From the NCBI RefSeq assembly GCF_028368995.1, contig NZ_JAQNDL010000001.1, forward strand, positions 186,001 through 250,000: 64,000 nt of DNA, in the 5' to 3' direction. The translations under genes and the position numbers were made by a program. The stretch is from Nannocystis bainbridge (GTDB taxonomy: Bacteria > Myxococcota_A > Polyangia > Nannocystales > Nannocystaceae). The notes beneath the pieces are model-generated. The model worked only from the letters and a program-made list of their open reading frames with translations, did not search any database and was not told the origin of the DNA. Positions 7,763 to 15,531 of the stretch are shown here, piece after piece (position 1 is the first letter of the stretch; the number at the start of each line of letters is the position of its first letter).

Positions 7763-8782
7763 ATGCGCTTCGGCTACTGGCTCCCCGTGTTCGGCGGCTG
7801 GCTACGCAACGTGCCCGACGAGGGCATGGCGGCCACCTGGGACTACGCGCGCAGGCTCGCGGTGCGCAGCGAGCAGCTCGGCTACGACCTCACCCTCGTC
7901 GCCGAGCTGTTCCTCAACGACATCAAGGGCCCGGCCGCGCCCGCGCTCGACGCCTGGACCACCGCCGCCGCCCTGGCCGCCGTCACCACCCGCCTGGAGC
8001 TCATGGTCGCGGTCCGGCCGACCTTCCACAGCCCGGCGATCTTCGCCAAGCAGGCCGCCAACCTCGATCAGATCAGCGGCGGCCGGCTCGCGCTCAACGT
8101 CGTCTCCTCGTGGTGGTCCGACGAGGCCCGCCGCTACGGCGTCCGCTTCGAGCGCCACGACGACCGCTACGCCCGCACCGACGAGTGGCTGCGGATCGTC
8201 ACCGGCGCCTGGAGCGAGCCCGAGTTCAGCTTCCGCGGCCAGTTCTACGAGGTCGAGGGCTGCGTGCTCGCGCCCAAGCCCGCGCGTCGCCCCGTCCTCT
8301 ACGCCGGCGGCGAGTCGGAGGCCGCCAAGACGCTGATCGCCCGCGCCTGCGACGCCTACGTCATGCACGGCGACCCGCCCGAGCGCGTCGCCCCCAAGGT
8401 CGCCGACATGCGCCGCCGCCGTGAAGCCCTCGGCTTGCCGCCGATGAGCTTCGGCATGGCCGCCTACGTGATCGTCCGCGCCAGCGAGGCCGAGGCCGAA
8501 AGCGAGCGCGCGCGCATCACCGACGTCTCCGAGGGCTCGCCCGGCTACGCCAACTACCGCGACTTCTTGCAGAACACCCAGCTCGATCAGCAGGTCAGCC
8601 GCGAGGACTACTCGGTCTCGAACCGGGGCCTGCGCGCCGGCCTCGTCGGCACCCCCGCGCAGGTCGCGGAGCAGATCCGCCGCTTCGAGGCCGCCGGCGT
8701 CGACCTGCTGCTGCTGCAGTGCAGCCCCCAGCTCGAGGAGATGGAGCGCTTCGCCGCCGAGGTGATGCCGCTGCTGCGCTGA
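7763..8782 (+). CDS. LLM-class FMN-dependent monooxygenase (alkanesulfonate monooxygenase-like)
   Basis: This 339-residue luciferase-like TIM-barrel flavin enzyme is related to SsuD/MsuD, which use FMNH2 and O2 to release sulfite from alkanesulfonates. Features include the start RFGYWLPVFGGWLRN, the conserved AVRPTFHSPAIFAKQAANLD segment, a GGRLALNVVSSWW motif (NVV-G/S region near the flavin), the AGGESEAAKTLIARACDAYV strand and the C-terminal GTPAQVAEQIRRFEAAGVDL motif. No ssu transporter or flavin reductase is adjacent, so the true substrate may be another organosulfur compound. It lies between two arrays and looks monocistronic. Confidence 0.88.
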   Translation: MRFGYWLPVFGGWLRNVPDEGMAATWDYARRLAVRSEQLGYDLTLVAELFLNDIKGPAAPALDAWTTAAALAAVTTRLELMVAVRPTFHSPAIFAKQAANLDQISGGRLALNVVSSWWSDEARRYGVRFERHDDRYARTDEWLRIVTGAWSEPEFSFRGQFYEVEGCVLAPKPARRPVLYAGGESEAAKTLIARACDAYVMHGDPPERVAPKVADMRRRREALGLPPMSFGMAAYVIVRASEAEAESERARITDVSEGSPGYANYRDFLQNTQLDQQVSREDYSVSNRGLRAGLVGTPAQVAEQIRRFEAAGVDLLLLQCSPQLEEMERFAAEVMPLLR

Positions 8783-8850
8783 CATGGCCCAAGCGACATG
8801 TCCTGAGGGCAACCGCATGTCCTCAAGGACATGTTTTTAAAGACATGTCA
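8780..8850. repeat. Palindromic array beginning at the stop codon of the monooxygenase gene
   Basis: Units TGACATGGCC (8780), CGACATGTCC (8794), CCGCATGTCC (8813), GGACATGTTT (8827) and AGACATGTCA (8841) are present. The 14-base register slips by 5 bases once, between 8794 and 8813. The first unit includes the TGA stop. Confidence 0.85.
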
Positions 8851-8959
8851 CTGCCCGTCTCACTCCCCGCCCACGGCAACTTCGACCCCAACGGTCGTTG
8901 GCGCCTCTCCTCACGTCGTCCGCTTGCAAAACGCAGGGCCCGCCGCGCGACCTCTCCTT

Positions 8960-10615
8960 GTGCGACTCCGGCTGCTCCTCCCCCTCGCCTTCGTCCCCTC
9001 CTGCATCGATTTTGTCCTCGACGCCGACCTCGACGGCCCGCGGATCGTCGCCACCGACCTCCCCGGTCCGCGCGCCCTCGAGGTCCCGGTCGCGGGCCCG
9101 TGGCAGCTCGAGTTCAGCGAGCCGCTCGACCCGCATCGGCTGCGGCTCGCCCTGCTCGCCTGGGAGACTGTCGGCGCCTGCGAGCTCACCCCCGAGTGCG
9201 ACGAGGGCAGTTGCGAGCGCGGCCGCTGCCAGACCGATCCCATCGCCACCGCCGACCTGCGCGCCGTGGAGCGCGGCGAGCCGCTCGACGACGCCATCCC
9301 GATCACCGTCGACCTCGAGGACCTGCCCTCCCGGCCAGGTACGACCCTGCGCATCACCCCGGACCGTCCGCTCGCGCCACACGCCCGCCACAGCCTCCTC
9401 GTGTTCGCCCGCGACCGCCGCGGCGCCCCCCTGGTCGACGACGACGGCGAGGCCGCGGTGTGGCGGCGCGACCTCGTCACGGCCGGTCCGGCCAGCTCGG
9501 GCCCGGCGCCGCGGCTGGTGTCGCCGCCGCCCGGGGCCGACCTCGTGCCCACCGATCTCGCCCGGGTCGACATCGCCTTCGCCCGCCCCGTCGACGCCCG
9601 CGCCAGCGATACCCTGGAGCTGCGCAGCCCCGACCCGCCCCGTGAGCTGCGCGATCCGGTCCCGTGCCCCGGCTGGGTGCCTGGCCTCTGCCTGTCCTTC
9701 AGGACATCCGAGCCGCTCGCCCCCGGCGTCGTCTACGAGCTCGGCGGCGGCAGCCTGCGCGACCGCGCCGGCCGTCTGTTGGTCCCGCCGCGCGAGTTCG
9801 CCGCCTTCCGCACCGGCCCTGGCCCCGACCTCAGCCCGCCCGATCTCGCGAGCCTCGCCTTCGTCCAGATCGGCCGCTGCCTGCACGCCCGCCTGCACGC
9901 CCGCGAGCCGCTGCGCCTGCGCCTGGTCGTCGGCCCCGAAGCGCGCGAGCTCGTCGCCCCGGCCGGCCCCGTCGACCTCGGCCTCCGCCTCGACGCCCCC
10001 GCCGGCGCCCGCGTCACCGCCACCTTGCAGGCCTGGGACCTCGCCGGTCGCACCGCCGAGCGCAGCGAAGAACATGTCCTCGGGGACAGCTTCGATCGCG
10101 GCGCCCCGCCGCTCGCGCTCGCCGAGGTGCTGGCCAACCCGCGCGGCCGCGAGCCCGCGCAGGAGTTCGTCGAGCTGGCCGATCTGCGCACCACCGGCGA
10201 TCCGCTGCTCGTCAGCGGCCTGCGCCTCGTCGACGGCCCCGCGGGCGCCGTCGAGCTGGATGGCGGCGATCCGCTGCCCCCGTTCACCAGCGCCCCCGGT
10301 CAGCGCCACCTGATCGTCCCGGCCGCTTACGATCCCGATCAGGGCGACGATCCGGGCCCGCCGCCGGGCACCTCGCTCCTGCGCGTCGACGCCTCTCTGG
10401 CCGCGGGTGGGCTCAAGAACAGCCCCGGCGAGGCGCTCCTCCTGGTCTTCGAGGCAGGTGCGAAAGGCCCTGTCGCATTGGACAGCTACGGCGGCTGGCA
10501 CGACCCGGGCGATCTCCCGGGGCGCTCGCTCGCCCGCGACCCCGGCGGCTGCGACACCCCCGCCGCCTGGGCGCCGCACCCGAGCGGGCGCGCGAACCCG
10601 GGCCTCGGCCCGTGA
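8960..10615 (+). CDS. Lipoprotein with Ig-like region and C-terminal lamin-tail (LTD) domain
   Basis: This 551-residue predicted lipoprotein starts best at GTG 8960, which gives the signal sequence MRLRLLLPLAFVPSC with the lipidated Cys at residue 15; the frame is open upstream but only reads through the palindromic array. The middle contains SbsA/Ig-like segments beginning PRLVSPPPGADLVPTDL. The end has a lamin-tail-like domain (LAEVLANPRGREPAQEFVEL, then GLRLVDGPAG and RHLIVPAAYDPD), typical of surface proteins. A Cys-rich stretch (CELTPECDEGSCERGRC) lies near residue 70. Four short palindromic elements are embedded in it, more than in any other gene here. Function unknown; location is the cell envelope. 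Confidence 0.82.
   Translation: MRLRLLLPLAFVPSCIDFVLDADLDGPRIVATDLPGPRALEVPVAGPWQLEFSEPLDPHRLRLALLAWETVGACELTPECDEGSCERGRCQTDPIATADLRAVERGEPLDDAIPITVDLEDLPSRPGTTLRITPDRPLAPHARHSLLVFARDRRGAPLVDDDGEAAVWRRDLVTAGPASSGPAPRLVSPPPGADLVPTDLARVDIAFARPVDARASDTLELRSPDPPRELRDPVPCPGWVPGLCLSFRTSEPLAPGVVYELGGGSLRDRAGRLLVPPREFAAFRTGPGPDLSPPDLASLAFVQIGRCLHARLHAREPLRLRLVVGPEARELVAPAGPVDLGLRLDAPAGARVTATLQAWDLAGRTAERSEEHVLGDSFDRGAPPLALAEVLANPRGREPAQEFVELADLRTTGDPLLVSGLRLVDGPAGAVELDGGDPLPPFTSAPGQRHLIVPAAYDPDQGDDPGPPPGTSLLRVDASLAAGGLKNSPGEALLLVFEAGAKGPVALDSYGGWHDPGDLPGRSLARDPGGCDTPAAWAPHPSGRANPGLGP
9319..9342. repeat. Two-unit palindromic element in LTD lipoprotein gene
   Basis: GGACCTGCCC and GGCCAGGTAC are separated by TCCC. 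The CCTG core of the first unit pairs with the CAGG core of the second. Confidence 0.6.
9688..9711. repeat. Two-unit palindromic element in LTD lipoprotein gene
   Basis: CTGCCTGTCC and GGACATCCGA flank the 4-base loop TTCA, giving a short GTCC/GGAC stem. Confidence 0.55.
10070..10093. repeat. Two-unit palindromic element in LTD lipoprotein gene
   Basis: GAACATGTCC and GGACAGCTTC flank TCGG. The element encodes part of a linker just before the lamin-tail domain. Confidence 0.7.
10452..10489. repeat. Three-unit palindromic element in LTD lipoprotein gene
   Basis: AGGCAGGTGC, GGCCCTGTCG and GGACAGCTAC start 14 bases apart. The first spacer is GAAA, a GNRA-type loop, and CAGG faces CCTG across it. 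Confidence 0.65.
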
Positions 10616-10641
10616 GATTGCCGAAAGCCGCCCGATCGGCG

Positions 10642-12909
10642 ATGCTCCGCCGCCGCATGGCCGCCCCCGAGACCCCCGACAACGAGGCCGCTGGCGAGCG
10701 GATCGAGGGGGCCGTGCTCCGCGTCGTGCACCACAACCCGCAGACCCGCTACACGGTGCTGCGGGTCGTGCGGCCCGGCGAGGTCGCGCCGCAGACGTGG
10801 GTCGGCCGCTCGACCGGCATCGAGGAGGGCATGCAGGTCACCGCCGCCGGCGAGTGGACGCACCACCCGAGCTACGGCAAGCAATTCAACTTCGCCCGCA
10901 TCGCCGCCAAGGCCCCGACCACCCCGGCGGGCATCCAGCGCCGGCTCGAGCGCTACCCCGGCCTCGGCGCCGAGAAGGCCGAGCGGATCGTCCAGCGCTT
11001 CGGCCTCGACACCCTGTCGATCCTCGACAAGACGCCGCGCCGCCTGCTCGAGGTCGAGGGCATCGGCCCCAAGACGCTCGAGCGGATCGTCGCGCATCAC
11101 ACCGCGCGCGGCGGCCCGACGGCGGAGATCGAGAATCACCTGCTCGAGCTCGGCCTGCCGACCCACTTCGCCGACGCGATCAGCCAGCGGTTCGGGGAGA
11201 CCGCGCTGACCGTCCTGCGCCAGCACCCCTACCGCCTGGCCCGCGAGGTCCGCGGCATCGGCTTCATCACCGCCGACAAGATCGCCCGCGCGCTCGGCGT
11301 CGACCTCGAGAGCGACGAGCGCATCGAAGCCGGCCTGTTCCACACCCTCGAGCAGTCGGAGCAGAACGGCCACTGCGCCCTGCCCATGCCGATCCTCGTG
11401 CAGAACGCCGAGCGCCTGCTCGAGCTGCCGCCGGTCCGCATCGAGGCCGAGGCGATGAAGCTCGTCAACTCCGGCGCGCTCGTCCTCGACCGGCGCGAGG
11501 GTGACGACGGCGAGCCGATGCCGCCGCTGTGCTACCCGCCGCGCTTCTACGACGCCGAGCGCAACGTCGCCGAGATCCTCACCGACATCGCTCTCGGGGC
11601 CGGCAAGGGCCGCGGGCGCTGGACCGCCGTCGAGCCGCCCTCCGGCCTGTCCGCCGGCCAGCTCGCCGCGATCGAGGCCATCCGCGACGCCGGCCTCGTC
11701 ATCCTCACCGGCGGCCCCGGCACCGGCAAGAGCACCGTCACCCGCGCGATCATCGACACCGCGCTCGCCAACGAGTCGCCGGTGCTGCTGGCCGCGCCGA
11801 CCGGGCGCGCCGCCAAGCGCCTGGCCGAGGCCACCGGCCAGCGCGCCACCACCATCCATCGCCTGCTCGAGATCGAGGGCGGCACCGGCGAGTTCTTCCA
11901 CAACGCCCACAACCCGCTGCCCGAGGGTCTGGTCGTGATCGACGAGGCGTCGATGCTCGACCTCTCGCTGGCCGAGGCGCTGCTGCTCGCGCTCACGCCC
12001 CAGCACCGGCTGCTGCTCGTCGGCGACGCCGACCAGCTGCCCTCGGTCGGCCCCGGCAACGTCCTGCGCGACGTGCTCGCCGCCACCGACCGCGCCGACT
12101 CGCCGATCCCGGTGGTGCGGCTGACCCAGATCTTCCGCCAGGCCGAGGGCTCGTCGATCGTCACCTCGGCCCACGCGATCCTGCGCGGCAAGGTCCCCGA
12201 GTCCGACCGCAGCGACGGCGGCCAGTTCTACGTCGTCCAGGCCCGCGACAGCGAGCGCGCCCACGAGCTGGTGCTCAAGGCCATCACCGAGCGGATCCCC
12301 AAGGCTTACGGCCTCGACCCGCGCACCGAGGTCCAGGTGCTGTGCCCGATGCACAAGGGCAAGGCCGGCACCGAGGCCCTCAACGCCGCGCTGCAGGCCC
12401 ACCACACCGCCGGCGCGCCCGAGTTGGTCCTGCCCGGCCGTCCGCCGCGGGTCTTCCGCGTCGGCGACCGCGTGATGCAGACCAAAAACGACCACGAGCG
12501 CGGCGTCTTCAACGGCGACATCGGCCTCGTCACCGCCGTCGACCCCGACCGCCAGACCCTCACCGTCGAGGTCGACGGCGATCCTGTCCCTTACGACGCC
12601 AAGCAGCTCAACGCGCTGCAGCTCGCCTACGCCGTCTCGATCCACAAGAGCCAGGGCAGCGAGTTCCCGGCCGTGGTCGTGCCGCTGCTCAGCGAGCACC
12701 ACGTCATGCTGCGCCGAAACCTGCTCTACACCGCCGTCACCCGCGCCCGCCGGCTGTGCGTCCTCGTCGCCGACCCGCGCGCGCTGACCCAGGCCGTCCA
12801 CCGCAGCGACGCCGCCCGCCGGTTCACCGGCCTGCGCGAGCGCCTGCTCGCCGCCCTGCGCGAGCGCCTCGGCGAGCGCCGCACCGTCCGCCACATCGAC
12901 GGCGCATGA
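10642..12909 (+). CDS. recD2: RecD2-family ATP-dependent 5'-3' DNA helicase
   Basis: This 755-residue superfamily 1 helicase is of the RecD2 type, found in organisms without RecBCD and linked to recombination and mismatch repair. The N-terminal region carries helix-hairpin-helix repeats (LEVEGIGPKTLERIV, then REVRGIGFITADKIA). Walker A is GGPGTGKSTVTRAI, Walker B is VVIDEASMLD, motif III is LLVGDADQLPSVGPGNVL, motif IV is LTQIFRQAEGS, and the C-terminal UvrD-like motif is AYAVSIHKSQGSEFPAVVV. The frame is open far upstream through the lipoprotein gene, so a start near 10642 (ATG; alternative ATG 10657) is chosen from the family's N-terminus. It begins 26 bp after the preceding stop and ends in a palindromic array. 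Confidence 0.93.
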   Translation: MLRRRMAAPETPDNEAAGERIEGAVLRVVHHNPQTRYTVLRVVRPGEVAPQTWVGRSTGIEEGMQVTAAGEWTHHPSYGKQFNFARIAAKAPTTPAGIQRRLERYPGLGAEKAERIVQRFGLDTLSILDKTPRRLLEVEGIGPKTLERIVAHHTARGGPTAEIENHLLELGLPTHFADAISQRFGETALTVLRQHPYRLAREVRGIGFITADKIARALGVDLESDERIEAGLFHTLEQSEQNGHCALPMPILVQNAERLLELPPVRIEAEAMKLVNSGALVLDRREGDDGEPMPPLCYPPRFYDAERNVAEILTDIALGAGKGRGRWTAVEPPSGLSAGQLAAIEAIRDAGLVILTGGPGTGKSTVTRAIIDTALANESPVLLAAPTGRAAKRLAEATGQRATTIHRLLEIEGGTGEFFHNAHNPLPEGLVVIDEASMLDLSLAEALLLALTPQHRLLLVGDADQLPSVGPGNVLRDVLAATDRADSPIPVVRLTQIFRQAEGSSIVTSAHAILRGKVPESDRSDGGQFYVVQARDSERAHELVLKAITERIPKAYGLDPRTEVQVLCPMHKGKAGTEALNAALQAHHTAGAPELVLPGRPPRVFRVGDRVMQTKNDHERGVFNGDIGLVTAVDPDRQTLTVEVDGDPVPYDAKQLNALQLAYAVSIHKSQGSEFPAVVVPLLSEHHVMLRRNLLYTAVTRARRLCVLVADPRALTQAVHRSDAARRFTGLRERLLAALRERLGERRTVRHIDGA

Positions 12910-13008
12910 CCTTCAGGACATGTCCTCGGTGACATGTCCGAGAGGCCTGGTCGACAGCGCTGCTGGCTCGCGACATGTTCTCTTGGACATGTCCGGGCGG
13001 CCAGTCGC
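12902..13008. repeat. Palindromic array at the 3' end of recD2
   Basis: Units occur at 12902, 12916, 12930, 12944, 12971, 12985 and 12999 (for example GGACATGTCC at 12916 and 12985, TGACATGTCC at 12930, GGCCTGGTCG at 12944). Register is kept within each sub-block, with a break around 12954-12970. Spacer 12940-12943 is GAGA, a GNRA-type loop. The first unit overlaps the stop codon of recD2. Confidence 0.88.
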
Positions 13009-13446
13009 CCCCGCGCCCCATGCCGTCGCGCCCGGCTCGCCGAGGCGGCCCTCGTTGTGGGCGCAGCTCCACACGCATGCGCACGCGCCTCGCAGCCGAG
13101 AACGCCGGGAGCTCGCGCCAAACCAGCTGCGGCAGGCCGCGCCGGCGGTGTACCGGCCGTGAACGCCGTCAGCGCCGGGCATGACGGTGCCCGCCGCTGA
13201 CCACTGCCTGGGCCGCCTCGGCCCTCGCCCCGCCCGACCTTCACGGTGTTCGTCCCGGCCCGCCGCTGCTGCTCGCGCCGGCCTGGCCGGTGACTCGGTG
13301 GAAACCGCGAGAGCGACGAAACAGCGCCCACCGCCGCGATCACCGCCGGCCCACGAAGCGCGGAGCTCTCGGTCCGAACGTCTGTCCCGAGGTCACCACC
13401 GGCGCACCCCGACGGCCGCCGCGGACCCGCCCGAAAACCCACGCTC
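13009..13446. other. Long non-coding gap upstream of yebC
   Basis: About 440 bases with no credible gene. Short open frames exist on both strands but have no start context, no homology I recognise and overlap one another. The region ends in a terminator-like hairpin, so it could hold the 3' part of a small transcript or a leader of yebC; neither can be proved from sequence. Confidence 0.5.
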
Positions 13447-13471
13447 GCACCCGCTGCGAGGGTGCTTTTTT
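13447..13471 (+). terminator. Intrinsic terminator or leader attenuator upstream of yebC
   Basis: GCACCC and GGGTGC form a 6-bp GC-rich stem with a 7-base loop, followed directly by six T. An overlapping alternative stem (CTCGCA with TGCGAG) shares the same bases, which is the kind of competition seen in attenuators. It sits 34 bp before the yebC start, much closer to that gene than to recD2. Confidence 0.65.
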
Positions 13472-13505
13472 CCGCCAGGCGCGTGTGGTACTGACCTCGG
13501 TCAGG

Positions 13506-14252
13506 ATGTCCGGCCACAGCAAATGGTCCACGATTAAGCGCAAGAAGGGGGCGCTCGACGCCCAGCGCGGCAAGATCTTCACCAAGATCGCCCGCGAGAT
13601 CATGGTCGCCGCGAAGGACGGCGGCGGCGACCCGTCCGGCAACCCGCGCCTGCGCACCGCGCTGCTGGCCGCCCGGGCTGCCAACATGCCCAAGGAGAAT
13701 CAGGAGCGCGCGATCAAGAAGGGCACCGGCGAGCTCGCCGGCGTCACCTTCGAGAACGTGCTCTACGAGGGCCGCGGCCCCGGCGGCTCGTGCTTCATCG
13801 TCGAGGTGTTGACCGACAACAAGAACCGCACCGTCGCGGAGATCCGCACCGCCTTCGGCAAGTCCGGCGGCGAGATGGTGTCGAGCGGCGCGGTCTCGTG
13901 GATGTTCGATCACCGCGGCGTGCTCGAGGTCCCCAAGGTCAAGATCAGCGAAGAGGCGCTGATGGAGCGGGCGCTCGGCGCCGGCGGCGAGGACATCCAG
14001 GACTGGGGCGAGTCGTGGGCCATCATGTCGTCGCCGAGCGATCTGGCCGGGCTGCAGACCGAGCTCGCCGACCTCGAGCCGGCCGGCGGCGTGCAGTGGA
14101 TCGCCAAGCCCGAGAACGAGAAGGCGCTCGACGGCGACGTGGCGGTCTCGGTGGCGAAGTTGTGGGCCAAGCTCGACGAGCACGACGACGTGCAGAGCTG
14201 CTACACCAACGCCACCTTGCCCGACGAGGTCATGGAGGAGCACGGCCCGTAG
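13506..14252 (+). CDS. yebC: YebC/TACO1-family translation or transcription regulator
   Basis: This 248-residue protein has the family signature start MSGHSKWSTIKRKKGALDA, then RGKIFTKIAREI, NMPKENQERAIKKGTGE and YEGRGPGGSCFIVE. Members act on ribosomes to relieve proline-stretch stalling, and some were described as DNA-binding regulators. It is followed 13 bp later by ruvC; the yebC-ruvC-ruvA order is common in bacteria and points to a shared transcript. The terminator-like hairpin just upstream suggests a regulated leader. Confidence 0.95.
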   Translation: MSGHSKWSTIKRKKGALDAQRGKIFTKIAREIMVAAKDGGGDPSGNPRLRTALLAARAANMPKENQERAIKKGTGELAGVTFENVLYEGRGPGGSCFIVEVLTDNKNRTVAEIRTAFGKSGGEMVSSGAVSWMFDHRGVLEVPKVKISEEALMERALGAGGEDIQDWGESWAIMSSPSDLAGLQTELADLEPAGGVQWIAKPENEKALDGDVAVSVAKLWAKLDEHDDVQSCYTNATLPDEVMEEHGP

Positions 14253-14265
14253 GCCGCGGACCCTG

Positions 14266-14769
14266 TTGACGGGCGCCACGCGGATCCTCGGCGTCGATCC
14301 CGGAACTCGGATCGTCGGCTACGGCCTCCTCGATCATCAGATCGGGGCGCGCCCCGTCTATATCGAGTGCGGCGTCATCCGCCTGCGCGCAGAAGATCCG
14401 ATGGCCGTTCGCCTGTCCGTCCTCGCCCGCACGATCGCCGAGCTCATCGTCGAGTTCGGCCCGCGCGTCCTCTCGCTCGAGGCCGCCTTCCACGGCGTCA
14501 ACGCCAGCTCCGCGCTCAAGCTCGGCCAGGCCCGCGGCGCCGTCATGGCCGTCGCCGCCGAGCGCGGCCTCGAGGTCGCCGAGTACCCGCCCGCCTACGT
14601 CAAGCGCGCCGTCGTCGGCCACGGCCGCGCCAGCAAGCAGGACGTCATGGCGCGCATGCAACTGCTCTTCAACCTGGCGCGCGCCCCCACGGCTGACGCC
14701 GCTGACGCCCTCGCCATCGCGCTGTGCCACGCGCACGCGCCCAAGCTGCCCCGGAGGACAGGTCCATGA
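14266..14769 (+). CDS. ruvC: Crossover junction endodeoxyribonuclease RuvC
   Basis: This 167-residue Holliday-junction resolvase has the acidic active site visible: Asp in LGVDPGTRIVGYG, Glu in LSLEAAFHG, and the C-terminal Asp pair in TADAADALAIALCHAH. The KRAVVGHGRASKQDVMARM motif is also typical. It begins with TTG at 14266, 13 bp after yebC, and ends in ATGA overlapping ruvA. The last codons (RRTGP) are encoded by a repeat-like AGGACAGGTCC. ruvB is not in the window: ruvA is followed by a palindromic array and a convergent gene. Confidence 0.95.
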   Translation: MTGATRILGVDPGTRIVGYGLLDHQIGARPVYIECGVIRLRAEDPMAVRLSVLARTIAELIVEFGPRVLSLEAAFHGVNASSALKLGQARGAVMAVAAERGLEVAEYPPAYVKRAVVGHGRASKQDVMARMQLLFNLARAPTADAADALAIALCHAHAPKLPRRTGP

Positions 14770-15395
14770 TCGGCTGGTTGTCGGGCATCGTCGTCCATCG
14801 CGACCCCAGGCAGGGCGTCGTCGTCCTCAACGTCGGCGGCGTCGGCTACGAGCTGCGCGTCTCGCTGCAGACCCTCGCTGCCGTCGGCGACGCCGACGAG
14901 CACTGCGCCCTGTGGGTCCACACGCACGCCCGCGAGGACGCGCTGATGCTGTTCGGCTTCGCCACCCAGGCCGAGAAGCAGCTGTTCTTGCTGCTGACGG
15001 CCGTGCCCAAGGTCGGCCCCAAGCACGCCATGGCGGTCCTCGGCGGCTTCCCGCTGGCCGAGCTGGTCGACCACCTCACCCAGGGCCGCGAGATCATGCT
15101 GACGAAGATCCCCGGCATCGGCAAGAAGACCGCTGAGCAGATCCTGCTGTCGATCGCCGACAAGGTCGCCGCCTTCGCCGTCGAGCTCGAGGGCGGCCCG
15201 CGCAGCACGAGCCCCGCCAAGGCCGAGCCGGAGTCGCCCGCGATCGTCGAGGAGGCCAAGCAGGTGCTGGTCGACCTCGGCTGGCGCGTCAAGGAGGTCG
15301 AGCTGGCCCTGGCCAAGCTCACCGCCGGCGGCCCCGTCACCGCCTCGATCGACGACCTGGTCCGCCGCACCCTCGCCCAGCTGATGGAGCGCTGA
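14766..15395 (+). CDS. ruvA: Holliday junction branch migration protein RuvA
   Basis: This 209-residue protein binds four-way junctions as a tetramer and loads the RuvB motor. It has the N-terminal OB-fold (MIGWLSGIV, NVGGVGYELRVS), tandem helix-hairpin-helix motifs (LLTAVPKVGPKHAMAVL and LTKIPGIGKKTAEQIL), a flexible acidic linker (about 145-165) and domain III (EEAKQVLVDLGWRVKEVE). The start ATG overlaps the ruvC stop by 4 bases, so translation is coupled. The usual partner ruvB is not downstream, which is unusual but seen where the operon is split. Confidence 0.95.
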   Translation: MIGWLSGIVVHRDPRQGVVVLNVGGVGYELRVSLQTLAAVGDADEHCALWVHTHAREDALMLFGFATQAEKQLFLLLTAVPKVGPKHAMAVLGGFPLAELVDHLTQGREIMLTKIPGIGKKTAEQILLSIADKVAAFAVELEGGPRSTSPAKAEPESPAIVEEAKQVLVDLGWRVKEVELALAKLTAGGPVTASIDDLVRRTLAQLMER

Positions 15396-15396
15396 G

Positions 15397-15531
15397 CGGC
15401 CTGTCCGTGAGAGCATGCCCGTGAGGGCATGCTCTCAGGTACATGTCCGTACGGGCATGTCGTCTCGAACATGCCCTCTCGACCAGGCGCTCGCGTCGCC
15501 CCCGAATCTACCTGTCCTTCGGGCCAGCCCT
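15397..15531. repeat. Long palindromic array filling the ruvA/protease convergent gap
   Basis: Seven units in exact 14-base register start at 15397, 15411, 15425, 15439, 15453, 15467 and 15481; a further pair sits at 15508 and 15522. Units 15411 (GAGCATGCCC) and 15425 (GGGCATGCTC) are exact reverse complements around a GTGA loop. The pair at 15508/15522 has a CCTG core facing CCAG around TTCG. The array occupies essentially the whole gap between two stop codons. Confidence 0.92.

Noticed and set aside
9664..10641. N-terminal extension of the RecD2 frame by about 320 codons.
   Set aside because: It overlaps the lipoprotein gene in another frame, is Arg/Pro-rich without domain similarity, and RecD2 proteins begin near 10642.
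14752..14764. AGGACAGGTCC at the ruvC/ruvA junction as a further array.
   Set aside because: Only one unit is present with no partner in register; it is noted under ruvC but not counted as an element.
15397..15531. Regular short repeats suggested a CRISPR array.
   Set aside because: Period 14 with 4-base spacers is far too short, units are not identical, and no cas gene is present.
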